NCBI RefSeq assembly: GCF_024519725.1
Contig: NZ_JALJRK010000051.1
Location: forward strand, 1 to 36,778
Reading direction: 5' to 3'
DNA: 36,778 bases
From: Microvirga sp. Mcv34
Lineage (GTDB): Bacteria; Pseudomonadota; Alphaproteobacteria; Rhizobiales; Beijerinckiaceae
The notes below the pieces were generated by a model. It was not told the DNA's origin and made no database searches. It was given only the letters and a program-made list of their open reading frames with translations. Made by a program: the position numbers and the translations under genes. Positions 17,809-27,390 of the stretch are shown piece after piece. The stretch's first letter is position 1. Each line of letters starts with the position of its first letter.

Positions 17809-19366
17809 TTGCGATGAACTGCTTGAGCCGCAAAATTGCTTGCGTCGATTCGTGTCCTAACGGAGCTATCGGCTCGACCTGCCCGCCCGTTAACTTGGCA
17901 TACGCATTGTTCAAGACCTGGTTCGTTCTGGCGCGATCAGGTGCTGTGTATGGAGCTTGGGAAAGGTAGTGTCTGTGGTGAAGGCCTTTTTGGATCACTT
18001 GAGCGGCGACGCCAAGGTTCACCAAGGTCTGACCGTATAGATGGCGCAGGCCATGCGTGGTAGTCCCGTGGTACTTGCTGTGCTCGAGATAGCTGCCGCC
18101 GTCGACCCGGATCCTGCGAACAGCTGCTTCATGGTTCCGCTCGTAAGCTTTCGGCGTATAGGGGTCACCGATCATAGCGGTTCCCTCACGGCGATCATTA
18201 CCCTCGGTGACGAATAAGAACGGATGGTCGGCGCCGCCGAGTGCTCGGCGGCGTTCCATGATAGGCGTCCGAACGTATCGAATGTAGCCGAGATAGAGGG
18301 TCCAGAAGAGGGCAGCTGCGTTTGGATCGATCCAGAATACGTAGGCTTGATGTTCTCTGTTAAGATCAACACCCTTCCAGCCTGCTCGGTAACGTCCTCG
18401 GGTTACTTTGTGCCTCGGCATGTATGGTGGGTAACGGCGCTTTAGGACCTCTTGACGAGGGAGGCGCAGTTCGCGGCCGGTAACTTTGTCGAAGTACTGT
18501 ATCAGCGCCTCTGATGGATGATTCAAAATGACCAGTGCGTGTCCCAGTCTCCCAGGTTCCTCAACGACATCTTGAATCCAGAGGTGGAATCCCTCCGCGC
18601 GTCGTAGCCCACCCCAGCCGTCTAGCAGGCCTATCATCATGTCCCTGCTGTTGTATCGCAAGAACGGGTTGATCTCGTGGTCGCCCCTCGGCCGCTTATA
18701 TCCTTCCCATAGAAGACTTTCCACGTATTCTGGTGGAAAGTATTTGACAGGCTCAACACTAAGTCCGATGGGATTCCGTCCCGTATCAACCGAGCTCTTG
18801 CGCCGTTTCTCTTTAGGTTCCTGATCGATGTGCACTAACATCGATACCTGTCGGATCCGGCTCCAAACCAGGGTCGCGGTGATGTCGACCCCTTTGGACG
18901 GGGCTCTCTTATGAGGGTCTGGCTCAAATGGATTTATATCAATTTCCTCATAGCACCACTGAGCATAGTGCTCGATGCTATGGATCAACTCTCGGGCCCG
19001 ACGCCAGCCCATCATAGGCCAGTAGAGGCCAGATTCATCGATGCCGTCCGGGCTGATAGTCCCACTTTGTAGGGCGTGCGCGAATCGCCGAAACAGAGTC
19101 CTTTGGAAGTTCGCGGGTGACTCTGCTGCAATCTTTGGGCCTACTGCTTGGCAAAAATCCCACAGTAGGCCAAGTCCACGAACAACTGTGTCTTGCCAAG
19201 TTGGTCCTCGATGTTGGAAGGCTTTCATGTATTCGATTAGGCGGGCATATGGCTCGGTGGAGCCGTCCTGCTTTCGAAGTATCAGTACTCGGGCTGTCCA
19301 CCCGTGAGGCATTCCGTCGACCGACATGGCCATCGAAGCGTGGTATAGCGCTTGAGGAACTCTCAC
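17789..19366 (-). CDS. gmtY: Tyrosine recombinase, first gene of the trio (GmtY-like)
   Basis: A 525-residue site-specific recombinase. The GTG at 19366 has GGAG six bases upstream on the minus strand. The catalytic residues are visible: GGLRRAEGF (Arg255), THGLRH (His438, Arg441), His463/His464 in GLHHRHY, and Tyr473 nine residues after His464. All classical positions are filled, so it should be active. It overlaps the 1044-residue recombinase gene by 20 bases and is followed by the small third gene, which makes a three-gene operon like the gamma-mobile-trio module and, more distantly, Tn554. It probably catalyses excision and integration of the surrounding defence cargo. It could also be a separate Tn554-like transposon. 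Confidence 0.78.
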   Translation of the reverse strand: MRVPQALYHASMAMSVDGMPHGWTARVLILRKQDGSTEPYARLIEYMKAFQHRGPTWQDTVVRGLGLLWDFCQAVGPKIAAESPANFQRTLFRRFAHALQSGTISPDGIDESGLYWPMMGWRRARELIHSIEHYAQWCYEEIDINPFEPDPHKRAPSKGVDITATLVWSRIRQVSMLVHIDQEPKEKRRKSSVDTGRNPIGLSVEPVKYFPPEYVESLLWEGYKRPRGDHEINPFLRYNSRDMMIGLLDGWGGLRRAEGFHLWIQDVVEEPGRLGHALVILNHPSEALIQYFDKVTGRELRLPRQEVLKRRYPPYMPRHKVTRGRYRAGWKGVDLNREHQAYVFWIDPNAAALFWTLYLGYIRYVRTPIMERRRALGGADHPFLFVTEGNDRREGTAMIGDPYTPKAYERNHEAAVRRIRVDGGSYLEHSKYHGTTTHGLRHLYGQTLVNLGVAAQVIQKGLHHRHYLSQAPYTAPDRARTNQVLNNAYAKLTGGQVEPIAPLGHESTQAILRLKQFIASGEPRV

Positions 19367-20432
19367 TTGCCACTCCGAGGCTTTGACATGTCAGTGCGAT
19401 GCCGATGTATCGTCTGATGGCGAGATGGGTCCGCATCCGGGCGTGAACTGGGTCTCGCGAATAATTGAGCAAACTTGACCTGCCGCAGTTTAGGCTGCGG
19501 AGTTCCATACGTGGTGAAAATCGACTGCACCATCATTCGAAAACGTAGTGGAGTGATTGGGGTGGGTATCGTTGGCAACGAAAGCCCGCGTGGTGGCTCC
19601 GTCCGCGAGTGAGGGCGTGCTGAAGACTTCTGTTTCAAGTCCCACCTCTCCAACTTGCGTGGTCCTTTCCATACGCGCCCACGCCCATATCCCTTGGATC
19701 TTGGACCCGAACTCGGTCACTTGAAGCTAGACCGAGATGTGTGGAATGTCGAGTCTAAAACGATCTAAGTCATTGAAAGGAAAGGATAAAGGATTGAAAG
19801 TGTAATCCTTCATTCGTCAACGCTGCTCATGGATTGAGCGCCAGATCCTTGCATTTGAAGGAAAGAGAAATCGCCGGGATAGGTTCGTGATTAACCGTGA
19901 CAACGGCGAGTTGGTGTGGATCGCCTTTACGTTGGAGGCGGCAGGCTATGCCACCTCCACAGAGGATCAGAGGTGAGGATGCCGCGGCGTCCCGCCGCTC
20001 TTGGTCGGGTTAGCGTGTAGGGGCTGCACCCTGGTCCGCCTGCGCACCATCGCGATGGATCATCAGCGCGTTTCCAACACGCTCTTCAGACAGAACCAGA
20101 TGTCACGAACAAGGGATCAACAGGCGGAGGCTACCGAGCAACGCAAGCATCGATGTTTACCGGGCCACTGGATCAAGGCTCGGTGCCTTGACTCAGAGTG
20201 TGGCTGCTACGCGGTGCGTGAGGAGCGCCGCCGTCCATTCTGACATAGACACCCTGCCGACCCTGCGATCTTAGGGCTCTATCGCAAGACATGTAGGAGT
20301 AAGTAGATCGATGTGTACCGGTCCGCTGTGCGATATTTTATTACAGCCAACCGGCGGTTCCAAGAAAGGCGCGTTGAATTCTCCGGCCGCGTATCTCGAA
20401 TGCAACACAGGGAAACACGTTGCGGCTAGCAG
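19367..20432. other. About 1 kb without a supported gene, between the trio and the McrBC-like operon
   Basis: The start regions of two divergent operons face each other here, so promoters for both are expected. I see only short frames without homologous appearance (for example 20001-20243). A 7-bp inverted repeat TCAAGGC/GCCTTGA lies at 20173-20191 without a T-run. One end of the mobile element may lie here, but I could not find matching terminal repeats. Confidence 0.4.
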
Positions 20433-23400
20433 GTGGCATCGTTCATTCGGATAGTTGAGGATCGAGACCAATACAGGTTAGTTTCGCAACTACGACCTGC
20501 CCAATGGAGGCAGCAAAATTTCAAAAGATCAAAGTTTGTGGGCACCGATCTCTTATCTATCCTGGCACGTTACCCACGCGGGTGCACGACTGAGGACCTT
20601 GCCCGAGATACAGGGCAAAGTGACCTCATAGCGCTATCCGGGGGGTTGGCCCGCTTGCAGGGTAGCCGCCTAATTCGGCGGGAACAAAACAGATGGATTC
20701 TCACCGCTGATGGCAGAGCAGCGGCTTCCACCCCAAACGTCATTCCTAGGAAAGGCCAGTCTTTCCCTGCGAGATCCAGCCAGCGACGCCCTCAAGGAAA
20801 GGTGGCTGCCCTACCGAGAGTCGATGCGCTCGGCTTGCAAGCATCGCGACGGCGCATCAAGCCTTCCGCCGCTCCGGTGCCGAACCGACAGGGTCAGATC
20901 GAAATCAGTCCGCTGCTACGGTATTACCGTTCCTGCCTTGCTGCCGAGGAGCGTGTTGATGCCTCCTCGGCATGGAGTGAGATTGGTGAGCGCAGCGTTC
21001 CGGTGCGCCTCTCCGGCGCCTGGTGGCCTGAAGGGCACGAGAGTGTCACGTTTACGATCAGCCGCAAAATGCTCCCGGAAGCCTTTCAGCAGGCGATCGC
21101 GCGAGCCAAAAATTCTCAAACCATCCACTTGGGCTATCCACTCGACCTGTTTGAGCCATCGCCAGGAGAGATAATGGTGCGGGCAGTGGCCTCTCTTCCA
21201 CTCCGTTGGCGTGTAGAAGGTCCTGATCTCATTCTCCTTGAACCGATTGAAAGCACGTTTTCGCTCAATCCTAGCTGGCTTGCCTTCCACCGAAAGAGTG
21301 TCGACGTCGGTTCGCTGGTCCGTCAGATCGGGGCTGACCCGTCGGCACAGGATGAGGAGCTTTCCACGCCCGATCTGCTCGACTTTGGTGATCTCTGTAC
21401 TGCTTTAAACCTTGCGTTTGCCAAACGTCGGACTGCTGAAATCGACCCAAGCCGGATCGCTAGTCAGATCGAGGCTCGCCCGGGGCTCCACAACGTCGCA
21501 GCCTTGTTCCTTATAAGCGAGGCCCGCTTTTCGGCAGGAGCCATTCGCGATCTTGCCGAACTGGCTGAGCGACCCGCGGGTGCCTTCGCCGGGACGGCCC
21601 TCGGGACCCTGCTCGGCCTTCCGCCGTCAGCTCCCACAGCTGCGCCTGCGGTGCTTGAGCCAGTTGACCTTACCTTCGGCCAACTCGCGGCTGTTCGAAG
21701 TGCGCTCGACAAACCACTGACCGTTGTGACCGGGCCGCCTGGGACAGGTAAGTCGCAGGTTGTGGCAGCAATGCTCGCGAGCGCGGCTATGGGACATTGC
21801 AGCGTCCTGTTCGCAAGCCGTAACCACGCTGCTATCGATGCCGTCGAACAGCGGATGGCGGAACTCTCACCGGATCGGCCGTTGATGCTTCGGCTCAATC
21901 AGCGCTGGGGCGAGGGAACACCAATTCGACCCGAGAAGCTTGTCGCCGATCTCATCTCCAAGCCGGCACGGTACGGCGCGTGGGATAACCTGCGGCGCAA
22001 GGTCGAGAGCCTCTCGGCACTCGATGCGGAACGTAGCACTTTGAGCCGTCAGGCCACGGACCTAGCCCGTTTAAGAGCTAGAATCGCTGACTTGGAGGAT
22101 CAACTCGACCAAGCGCTTGTGATCTTGGGGCGACCAGTCGAGACAGTCAGGGACCTTCCTCCCGCGCCAGCGGCTCTTTCTGGAAAGGATGGACTGACTG
22201 CCGGCTTTTTTGCGCGTTTGCTAGCCACACTCGCTTGGCTTCAGGCGCGCTTGTTCGCAAGCCCAGAGTGGGAGGTAGCCGGCCGACCTTCGAAGTCAGA
22301 GCCGGAGCGACGTAGGCGCTGGCTAATTGCGCTTTCTCAGGCGCAACGAGCTCTCGCCGAGATTTCAACACTCATCGGGAAGTGCCCACCTGAGACGGAA
22401 CAAGCAAAGCTTGGTGAGGGCTATGCTGACCTGACACAGCGCATCCGCCGGGAGGCGGGCGAGCTTGCGAGCGCCCTTGCCGAGGCGCTTGACGCGTGTA
22501 CGGATGCGGAGCGGCAAGTCCTACTTGATCTGCGCGGTCGAGCGGCCCGTGGCCGGCTCTCATCTGACGCAGTTCGCATTCTGCTTCGACATTACCCAGT
22601 CTGGGCCTGCAGCAATCTGACCATCAGCCGCTTCGCGCCTCTAGAACTCGGGCTCTTCGACTATGTCGTGATCGATGAGGCCAGCCAGTGCGACATCGCC
22701 TCCGCTTTGCCGCTTCTGGCCCGCGCCAAGAGCGCCACGATCGTTGGTGACCCCGCACAGTTGCCTTTTGTGTCGGGGCTTTCTGCCGACTGGGAGACCG
22801 AAACCCTGACACAGCTAGGTCTCGCGGACGCGGCGGGCATCGGGCGTTACCGTCAATCGCGGAATTCCCTGTTCGATCTCGCCTCGACGGTTCCTGGCGC
22901 CGAGCGCCATCTCCTCACGGATCATTTCCGGTGCCACCCGAGTATCGCGGATTACTTTGAAACCTTCTACGGCGGCCAGCTCTCCATTCTGACCAAGGAG
23001 GCGGAGCTCAAGCCCCCGCCGGGCAGCCGACCTGGCTTGACGTGGGAGGACGTGACAGGGCCGATTGAACCAGCTCGGACTGGCTGTCATGCCCCCGCCG
23101 AGGCCGAGGCAATTCTCGCAGCGATCGAGGAACTGTTAAATCAGGGTTACACTGGCACAATAGGAGTATGTACCCCGTTTCGCGAGCACGCGAAGCGCAT
23201 GACCGATCTAATCGCCGCGCGACTGTCAGCTGCTCAGGTTGAGAAAGCTCGCCTTGTTGCTCAGACGGCCAATGGCTTCCAAGGAGACGCCCGTGACGTC
23301 ATCCTGTTCAGCCTGTGCTGCGGTCCGGGTATGCCGGCGGGATCGCTTACTTTCGTCAAAGAAGGGGCTAACCTGTTCAACGTCGCGATCAGCCGTGCGA

Positions 23401-23828
23401 AGGCCGTATGCCGGGTTTTTGGGAATAGGTCCTTCGCAGCCCGGTGCGACATTCCCCACGTGCGCCGCCTCCTGACAGTCTGCGACAAAACGGCAGCGAG
23501 CCAGAGCGAGCGTCGCTTTGAGTCGCCCTGGGAAGAGCGGCTACATGACGCTTTGCGCAATGTAGGAATTGATTGCATTCCGCAGTTTCCGGTTGCAGGC
23601 CGCCGGCTCGACTTAGCATGGTTCGGGCCTGGGAATAAACGGCTAGATATAGAAGTTGACGGTGACCGGTATCACCGCGACCCAAGCGGGCTGAGGCGTG
23701 TCGACGACGTTTGGCGCGACCACCAGCTCCGTGGACTGGGGTGGGATGTAATTCGCTTTTGGGTATATGAACTGCGGGAGAACACTGATGCCTGTGTCGA
23801 GCGGGTCCAGCGAGCCATTAATTCCTAA
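20433..23828 (+). CDS. UPF1-like SF1 helicase with C-terminal Vsr/DUF559-like nuclease
   Basis: A 1131-residue fusion. A winged-helix-like N-terminus (about 37-95) and an unassigned region precede an SF1 helicase: Walker A GPPGTGKS (434-441), a long inserted helical segment (about 500-700), Walker B VVIDEASQ (Asp748-Glu749), GDPAQLPF, DHFRCHPSI (~830), NGFQGDARDVILFS (~946) and NVAISRAK (~983). Residues ~1030-1131 form a Vsr/DUF559-type endonuclease core with RRLDLAWF (Asp1060) and LDIEVDGDRYH (Glu1074, Asp1076), so it may unwind and cut nucleic acid. The GTG at 20433 has no good ribosome binding site and the true start is uncertain. It is the first gene of a five-gene operon, and its end overlaps the next gene. 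A role in defence against invading DNA or RNA is inference. Confidence 0.85.
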   Translation: MASFIRIVEDRDQYRLVSQLRPAQWRQQNFKRSKFVGTDLLSILARYPRGCTTEDLARDTGQSDLIALSGGLARLQGSRLIRREQNRWILTADGRAAASTPNVIPRKGQSFPARSSQRRPQGKVAALPRVDALGLQASRRRIKPSAAPVPNRQGQIEISPLLRYYRSCLAAEERVDASSAWSEIGERSVPVRLSGAWWPEGHESVTFTISRKMLPEAFQQAIARAKNSQTIHLGYPLDLFEPSPGEIMVRAVASLPLRWRVEGPDLILLEPIESTFSLNPSWLAFHRKSVDVGSLVRQIGADPSAQDEELSTPDLLDFGDLCTALNLAFAKRRTAEIDPSRIASQIEARPGLHNVAALFLISEARFSAGAIRDLAELAERPAGAFAGTALGTLLGLPPSAPTAAPAVLEPVDLTFGQLAAVRSALDKPLTVVTGPPGTGKSQVVAAMLASAAMGHCSVLFASRNHAAIDAVEQRMAELSPDRPLMLRLNQRWGEGTPIRPEKLVADLISKPARYGAWDNLRRKVESLSALDAERSTLSRQATDLARLRARIADLEDQLDQALVILGRPVETVRDLPPAPAALSGKDGLTAGFFARLLATLAWLQARLFASPEWEVAGRPSKSEPERRRRWLIALSQAQRALAEISTLIGKCPPETEQAKLGEGYADLTQRIRREAGELASALAEALDACTDAERQVLLDLRGRAARGRLSSDAVRILLRHYPVWACSNLTISRFAPLELGLFDYVVIDEASQCDIASALPLLARAKSATIVGDPAQLPFVSGLSADWETETLTQLGLADAAGIGRYRQSRNSLFDLASTVPGAERHLLTDHFRCHPSIADYFETFYGGQLSILTKEAELKPPPGSRPGLTWEDVTGPIEPARTGCHAPAEAEAILAAIEELLNQGYTGTIGVCTPFREHAKRMTDLIAARLSAAQVEKARLVAQTANGFQGDARDVILFSLCCGPGMPAGSLTFVKEGANLFNVAISRAKAVCRVFGNRSFAARCDIPHVRRLLTVCDKTAASQSERRFESPWEERLHDALRNVGIDCIPQFPVAGRRLDLAWFGPGNKRLDIEVDGDRYHRDPSGLRRVDDVWRDHQLRGLGWDVIRFWVYELRENTDACVERVQRAINS

Positions 23829-25260
23829 AATGGGCTGGGGAACGAAAGTGGCCGCCTTGGGCTTGGTAGGCCTCGGAGGCATCTCTGCCGTTTGGCTAGC
23901 ATTGGAGGGGCAGCAGGTTCGCTCGCTTCAGGCAAGCTGGGCCGAGACGCAGAGTCGCTATGAGACGGTGCGCTCCGAAAGCGCCGCGACGGAGGGGCGC
24001 CTCAGTGTGGCCCGGGCGGAGCTGAAGGACATAGAGGCCCGCGTCGGTCTGGCCAAACGCGAGCTGGCAACGGTCGAGACCGAGCGAGCCGCCGTGAGTG
24101 CCGCGAAGAGCAAGGCCGAGGCTGAGCGCGTCGCGATCGCGACTACGGCGGAGCAGCTTACCAAATCGATTGAGGCCGAGCGTCAAACTCTAGAACGCGT
24201 GCAGGCTGACGTGGTGAACGTCCGACGCGACCTTGATCAGCAACGCACCCAACGGGCTGCGCTGCAAACTGAGGTCACCGACGCCGAAGCACGTCGGCGC
24301 GAGCAGCAGGCCGCGCTCGCTCGGATTGCACCTGAGATCCAGGCCCTGACCCAACAGAGAGACACCCTGGCTGCCGCAATTGAGCAGGATCGCAAGCGTC
24401 AGGACGCACAACGCGATGAAGCCGAACGCCGGCTGGCTGCTTTACGGGAGCAGGTTCAGCAGGACCAGGACCGTCTCGCTCAGGGGCGACAGGATGCGGC
24501 TGGCCTCAAGGGCGAGACGGAGCGACTGCGCCGCGAAGGCGACCAACTCCGCCGAGATCTGGCTGAACTGGAGCGTCAGCGGCCTCAGATCCAGGCGCTT
24601 CAACGTCAAATCGACCAAGCCGATGCAAACCTGAAGCAGAAAACAGAGGCGATCGCCCAAGCTGACCGTCGCCTCGCCGATCTTTCTGCCAAGACGTCGG
24701 AGCTGGAGGCACAAAAGTCTGGCCTTGAGCAGCGTAACAGCGATCTTGATGCGGCGGTCCGCCAACTCACGAAACGGGCAGCCGACGTTCGGAGCGAGAC
24801 CGACGCAAACCTCGCCGAGATCGCCCGAATCCAGGAGCAGATCCGGTCTCTTGAACCGCAGCGTCGTGAGATGACGGCTCTCGTTGTGCGCCGGGAGCAG
24901 ACCGACAAGGAGATCGCCGGATTGGCGGCCAACCGGGAGCAGGCCGAGCGCGATATTGCGGCTCTGGCCGTCCGTCGGGATGAGTTGGAGCGGTCGATCA
25001 GTGAGACTGAAAAACGTCTGCGTGAGCGGCGCAATGCACTGGAGAAAACTGCGGCTGAGGCTGCGGCATCGGCTGCCCAAGTCGCCGAGGCCCAGCGGCA
25101 ACTGCAGGCGCTTGGTGACCGCATCGCGGCACAACGTGCAAGCTCGAAGGTGGTCGAGGCCAGCCCCAATGATGCTGAGAAGTCTAGCCCGGCCAAGAAC
25201 CTTTCTGAATCCGATGCCGTGACTTCGCCGGCCTCGCCGACTGACACTAAACCAAACTAA
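23788..25260 (+). CDS. Membrane-anchored long coiled-coil protein
   Basis: A 490-residue protein. The ATG at 23788 is chosen because GGGAG lies seven bases upstream; it lies inside the end of the helicase gene (41-base overlap). Alternatives are ATG 23767 and ATG 23830. One hydrophobic segment (about residues 21-39, KVAALGLVGLGGISAVWLAL) is followed by about 420 residues of almost unbroken heptad-like Glu/Gln/Arg/Ala/Leu sequence, with a short Ser/Thr/Pro tail. No enzymatic motif is present. It likely forms a rod from the membrane into the cytoplasm. It precedes another gene with the same N-terminal plan plus an AAA+ domain, so it may be a scaffold or sensor partner of that protein. The family is not recognised. 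Confidence 0.8.
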   Translation: MPVSSGSSEPLIPKMGWGTKVAALGLVGLGGISAVWLALEGQQVRSLQASWAETQSRYETVRSESAATEGRLSVARAELKDIEARVGLAKRELATVETERAAVSAAKSKAEAERVAIATTAEQLTKSIEAERQTLERVQADVVNVRRDLDQQRTQRAALQTEVTDAEARRREQQAALARIAPEIQALTQQRDTLAAAIEQDRKRQDAQRDEAERRLAALREQVQQDQDRLAQGRQDAAGLKGETERLRREGDQLRRDLAELERQRPQIQALQRQIDQADANLKQKTEAIAQADRRLADLSAKTSELEAQKSGLEQRNSDLDAAVRQLTKRAADVRSETDANLAEIARIQEQIRSLEPQRREMTALVVRREQTDKEIAGLAANREQAERDIAALAVRRDELERSISETEKRLRERRNALEKTAAEAAASAAQVAEAQRQLQALGDRIAAQRASSKVVEASPNDAEKSSPAKNLSESDAVTSPASPTDTKPN

Positions 25261-25266
25261 GCCGCT

Positions 25267-27384
25267 ATGGATCTCAACTTCTTTTCGATATCGACTGCGC
25301 TGGGTGCAGGCGCAGCCCTCACGGCTTGTGCTACCGCAGCAGTCGCCGTTCTGGATGCCGGACGCCGTACCGCCGCCCTTCCGACTTGGCGCTTCCTTCA
25401 AGAGGATATCCCCCGGCGGCAGGCGGAGCGGGAGGAGGCCCAGCGCGCGCTCGACGCTTTGCGGGCGGAAATCGACACGCTGCGACTGGAAACGGCTCAA
25501 CTCGAGACTGTTCGAGCCCAACGCACCGCCGAAGAGGCATTGCTCGCGGATATCCAGCGCCAGCTCGATAATTTGGCCGAAGACCGCAAGCAGCTCGATA
25601 CGCTCAAGACGGAGCTGGTCACCCTCATCGATCAGAAGGCTGCCCTCGATCAGCAGCTTATTGACCTACGGGATGAGCAGAGCCAGCGGGCCAAGATCGT
25701 TGAGCGCCTCGGTACCGAGCGCGAGGAACTTGAGCGGTTTCTGGCCGATCGTAAGACCGAGCGCGAGAGCCTTGAGGCAGAGACTGCGCGCCTCAAGGTG
25801 GAGCGTGATAGCCTAAGACATGATGGTGAGCGGGCACGGTCTGAGCTGGAGGAGCTACGCCGCCGTGCGACCGAGGAGACGGCGGCGCTGGCCGATGCGC
25901 GTCGTCGCCTAGAGCAAGGACAGGCTGAAGAAACGGCAACCCTGACGCGTGTAGCCGCTCTGCGGCAAGATCGCGAGGAGATTGAGACGAAGCTGTCGGA
26001 GGCGGCAGCCGGCCGCGGTCGGCTTTCGGAAGAAATCGGGCGCCTGTCGGCTGAGCGAGAAGGACTCCGTGAGGATCTTGTCGCTGAGCAACAAGCCTTC
26101 CTTAAAGCACGCAGTGAGGTCGAAGCTGCAGGTCTTGAGCGCGATGAAGCACGCCGCGAGCGTGACGGGCTGCGTGCAGAGTCCGAGGTTCTCAAGCGTG
26201 TGATCACAAATCTTGAAGCCAAGGCAGGGCCTCGGACGGAAGCCGACGTTCGGGACATTCTTGGCGATCTCTTGGTCCCACCGAAGCCACTGGTGTGCGC
26301 CAAAATGGCACGGGTGGCGGAGGAGGAGGTGACCGCCCTCGACCGCGTCCGCCAGCATCTCGCGGCGCGCAACCTCCGCTTCCCAGAACGCCTGATTGAC
26401 GCATTCCACACCTCGCTGAAAATCAGCGACATCAGCCCCATGACGGTGCTGGCTGGCATCTCCGGAACTGGCAAGAGTGAGTTACCGCGCCAGTACGCGA
26501 CCGCCTTAGGCCTGCCTTTCTTCCAGCTCGCTGTGCAACCGCGCTGGGATAGTCCGCAGGACCTGTTCGGCTTCTACAACTACCTTGAGCATCGCTATAA
26601 GCCGACTGACCTCGCCCGGCTGATGATCCATCTTGATGTGGAACGCTGGCCTGAGCAGGCGCGCCCGTACAAGGATCATATGGCCCTTGTGCTCCTGGAC
26701 GAGATGAATCTTGCTCGCGTCGAGTACTATTTCAGCGAGTTCCTGAGCCGTCTGGAGGTGCGCCGCGACTCAGACACGGCAGCTGCGGCTGAAATCGAAC
26801 TGGAACTGGGGCGCCTACCGGAGGGCTGGAGTAACCGCGTCTATCCCGTTCGTCGGCTTCTGTTCGTAGGCACCATGAACGAGGATGAGTCGACCCAAAC
26901 GCTCTCCGATAAGGTGGTTGATCGGGCCAACGTAATGCGCTTCCCGAAGCCGCGGACGCTCGCGACAAACCGTGATGGCACCTCTTCTGAGGCCGCGGAC
27001 GACAACTTCCTCCCGTTCACGGTTTGGCAGAGGTGGATCCGCAAAGATGCTCCGGCAACGCTCGATACGTGGCTCGCAACTCTCAACAGTCATCTTGAAA
27101 GCCTTGGCCGTCCATTTGGCCACCGAATGGGTCAAGCGATCAGAGCGTATGTCGCTAACCATCCGAAGAGCCGCACCGACATCCGCATTCCTATGGCGGA
27201 CCAGCTTGAGATGCGGATCTTCCCCAAACTTCGAGGCGTCGTGGTCGATGAGAATCGAGCCGCTCTCGACGGTATTGCTCGCTTCATCGACCAAGAGCTG
27301 AAGGATCCATCTCTGCAGGAGGCATTTGACCAAGCCCACCGCGACCGAGATCTCTTCCTCTGGCGTGGCGTAGATCGCGGCTGA
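25267..27384 (+). CDS. Membrane-anchored coiled-coil McrB-like AAA+ protein
   Basis: A 705-residue protein. A hydrophobic N-terminal segment (about 9-29, TALGAGAALTACATAAVAVL) is followed by a coiled coil (about 45-320) and an AAA+ domain of McrB type: Walker A GISGTGKS (397-404), Walker B LLDEMNLARVEYYFSEFL (Asp478-Glu479), and the sensor motif GTMNEDESTQTLSDKVVDRA beginning at 535, which is the McrB-family signature for a GTP- or ATP-driven ring. McrB rings translocate nucleic acid and activate a McrC partner, and the next gene encodes a McrC/DUF2357-like protein. McrB fused to a coiled coil is typical of CoCoNuT-type type IV restriction systems; the membrane segment is the odd part. Gaps to both neighbours are six bases, so they form one operon. 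Confidence 0.85.
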   Translation: MDLNFFSISTALGAGAALTACATAAVAVLDAGRRTAALPTWRFLQEDIPRRQAEREEAQRALDALRAEIDTLRLETAQLETVRAQRTAEEALLADIQRQLDNLAEDRKQLDTLKTELVTLIDQKAALDQQLIDLRDEQSQRAKIVERLGTEREELERFLADRKTERESLEAETARLKVERDSLRHDGERARSELEELRRRATEETAALADARRRLEQGQAEETATLTRVAALRQDREEIETKLSEAAAGRGRLSEEIGRLSAEREGLREDLVAEQQAFLKARSEVEAAGLERDEARRERDGLRAESEVLKRVITNLEAKAGPRTEADVRDILGDLLVPPKPLVCAKMARVAEEEVTALDRVRQHLAARNLRFPERLIDAFHTSLKISDISPMTVLAGISGTGKSELPRQYATALGLPFFQLAVQPRWDSPQDLFGFYNYLEHRYKPTDLARLMIHLDVERWPEQARPYKDHMALVLLDEMNLARVEYYFSEFLSRLEVRRDSDTAAAAEIELELGRLPEGWSNRVYPVRRLLFVGTMNEDESTQTLSDKVVDRANVMRFPKPRTLATNRDGTSSEAADDNFLPFTVWQRWIRKDAPATLDTWLATLNSHLESLGRPFGHRMGQAIRAYVANHPKSRTDIRIPMADQLEMRIFPKLRGVVVDENRAALDGIARFIDQELKDPSLQEAFDQAHRDRDLFLWRGVDRG

Positions 27385-27390
27385 CGACCA

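Noticed and set aside
19813..19975. Short plus frame ending in a segment like RDNGELVWIAFTLEAAGYAT
   Set aside because: The reading looks protein-like near its end but has no proper start codon apart from a late GTG giving about 30 residues; may be a gene fragment, not reported as a gene.
20001..20243. 80-codon plus frame in the gene-free stretch
   Set aside because: No ribosome binding site or family resemblance; composition does not suggest coding.
24442..25521. Long minus frame opposite the coiled-coil genes
   Set aside because: Leu/Arg-rich sequence is the expected complement of Glu/Gln/Ala coiled-coil codons.
23860..26230. Apparent internal repeats in the two coiled-coil genes
   Set aside because: Similarity comes from recurring Glu/Arg/Leu/Ala heptads, not from a tandem DNA repeat with fixed unit length.
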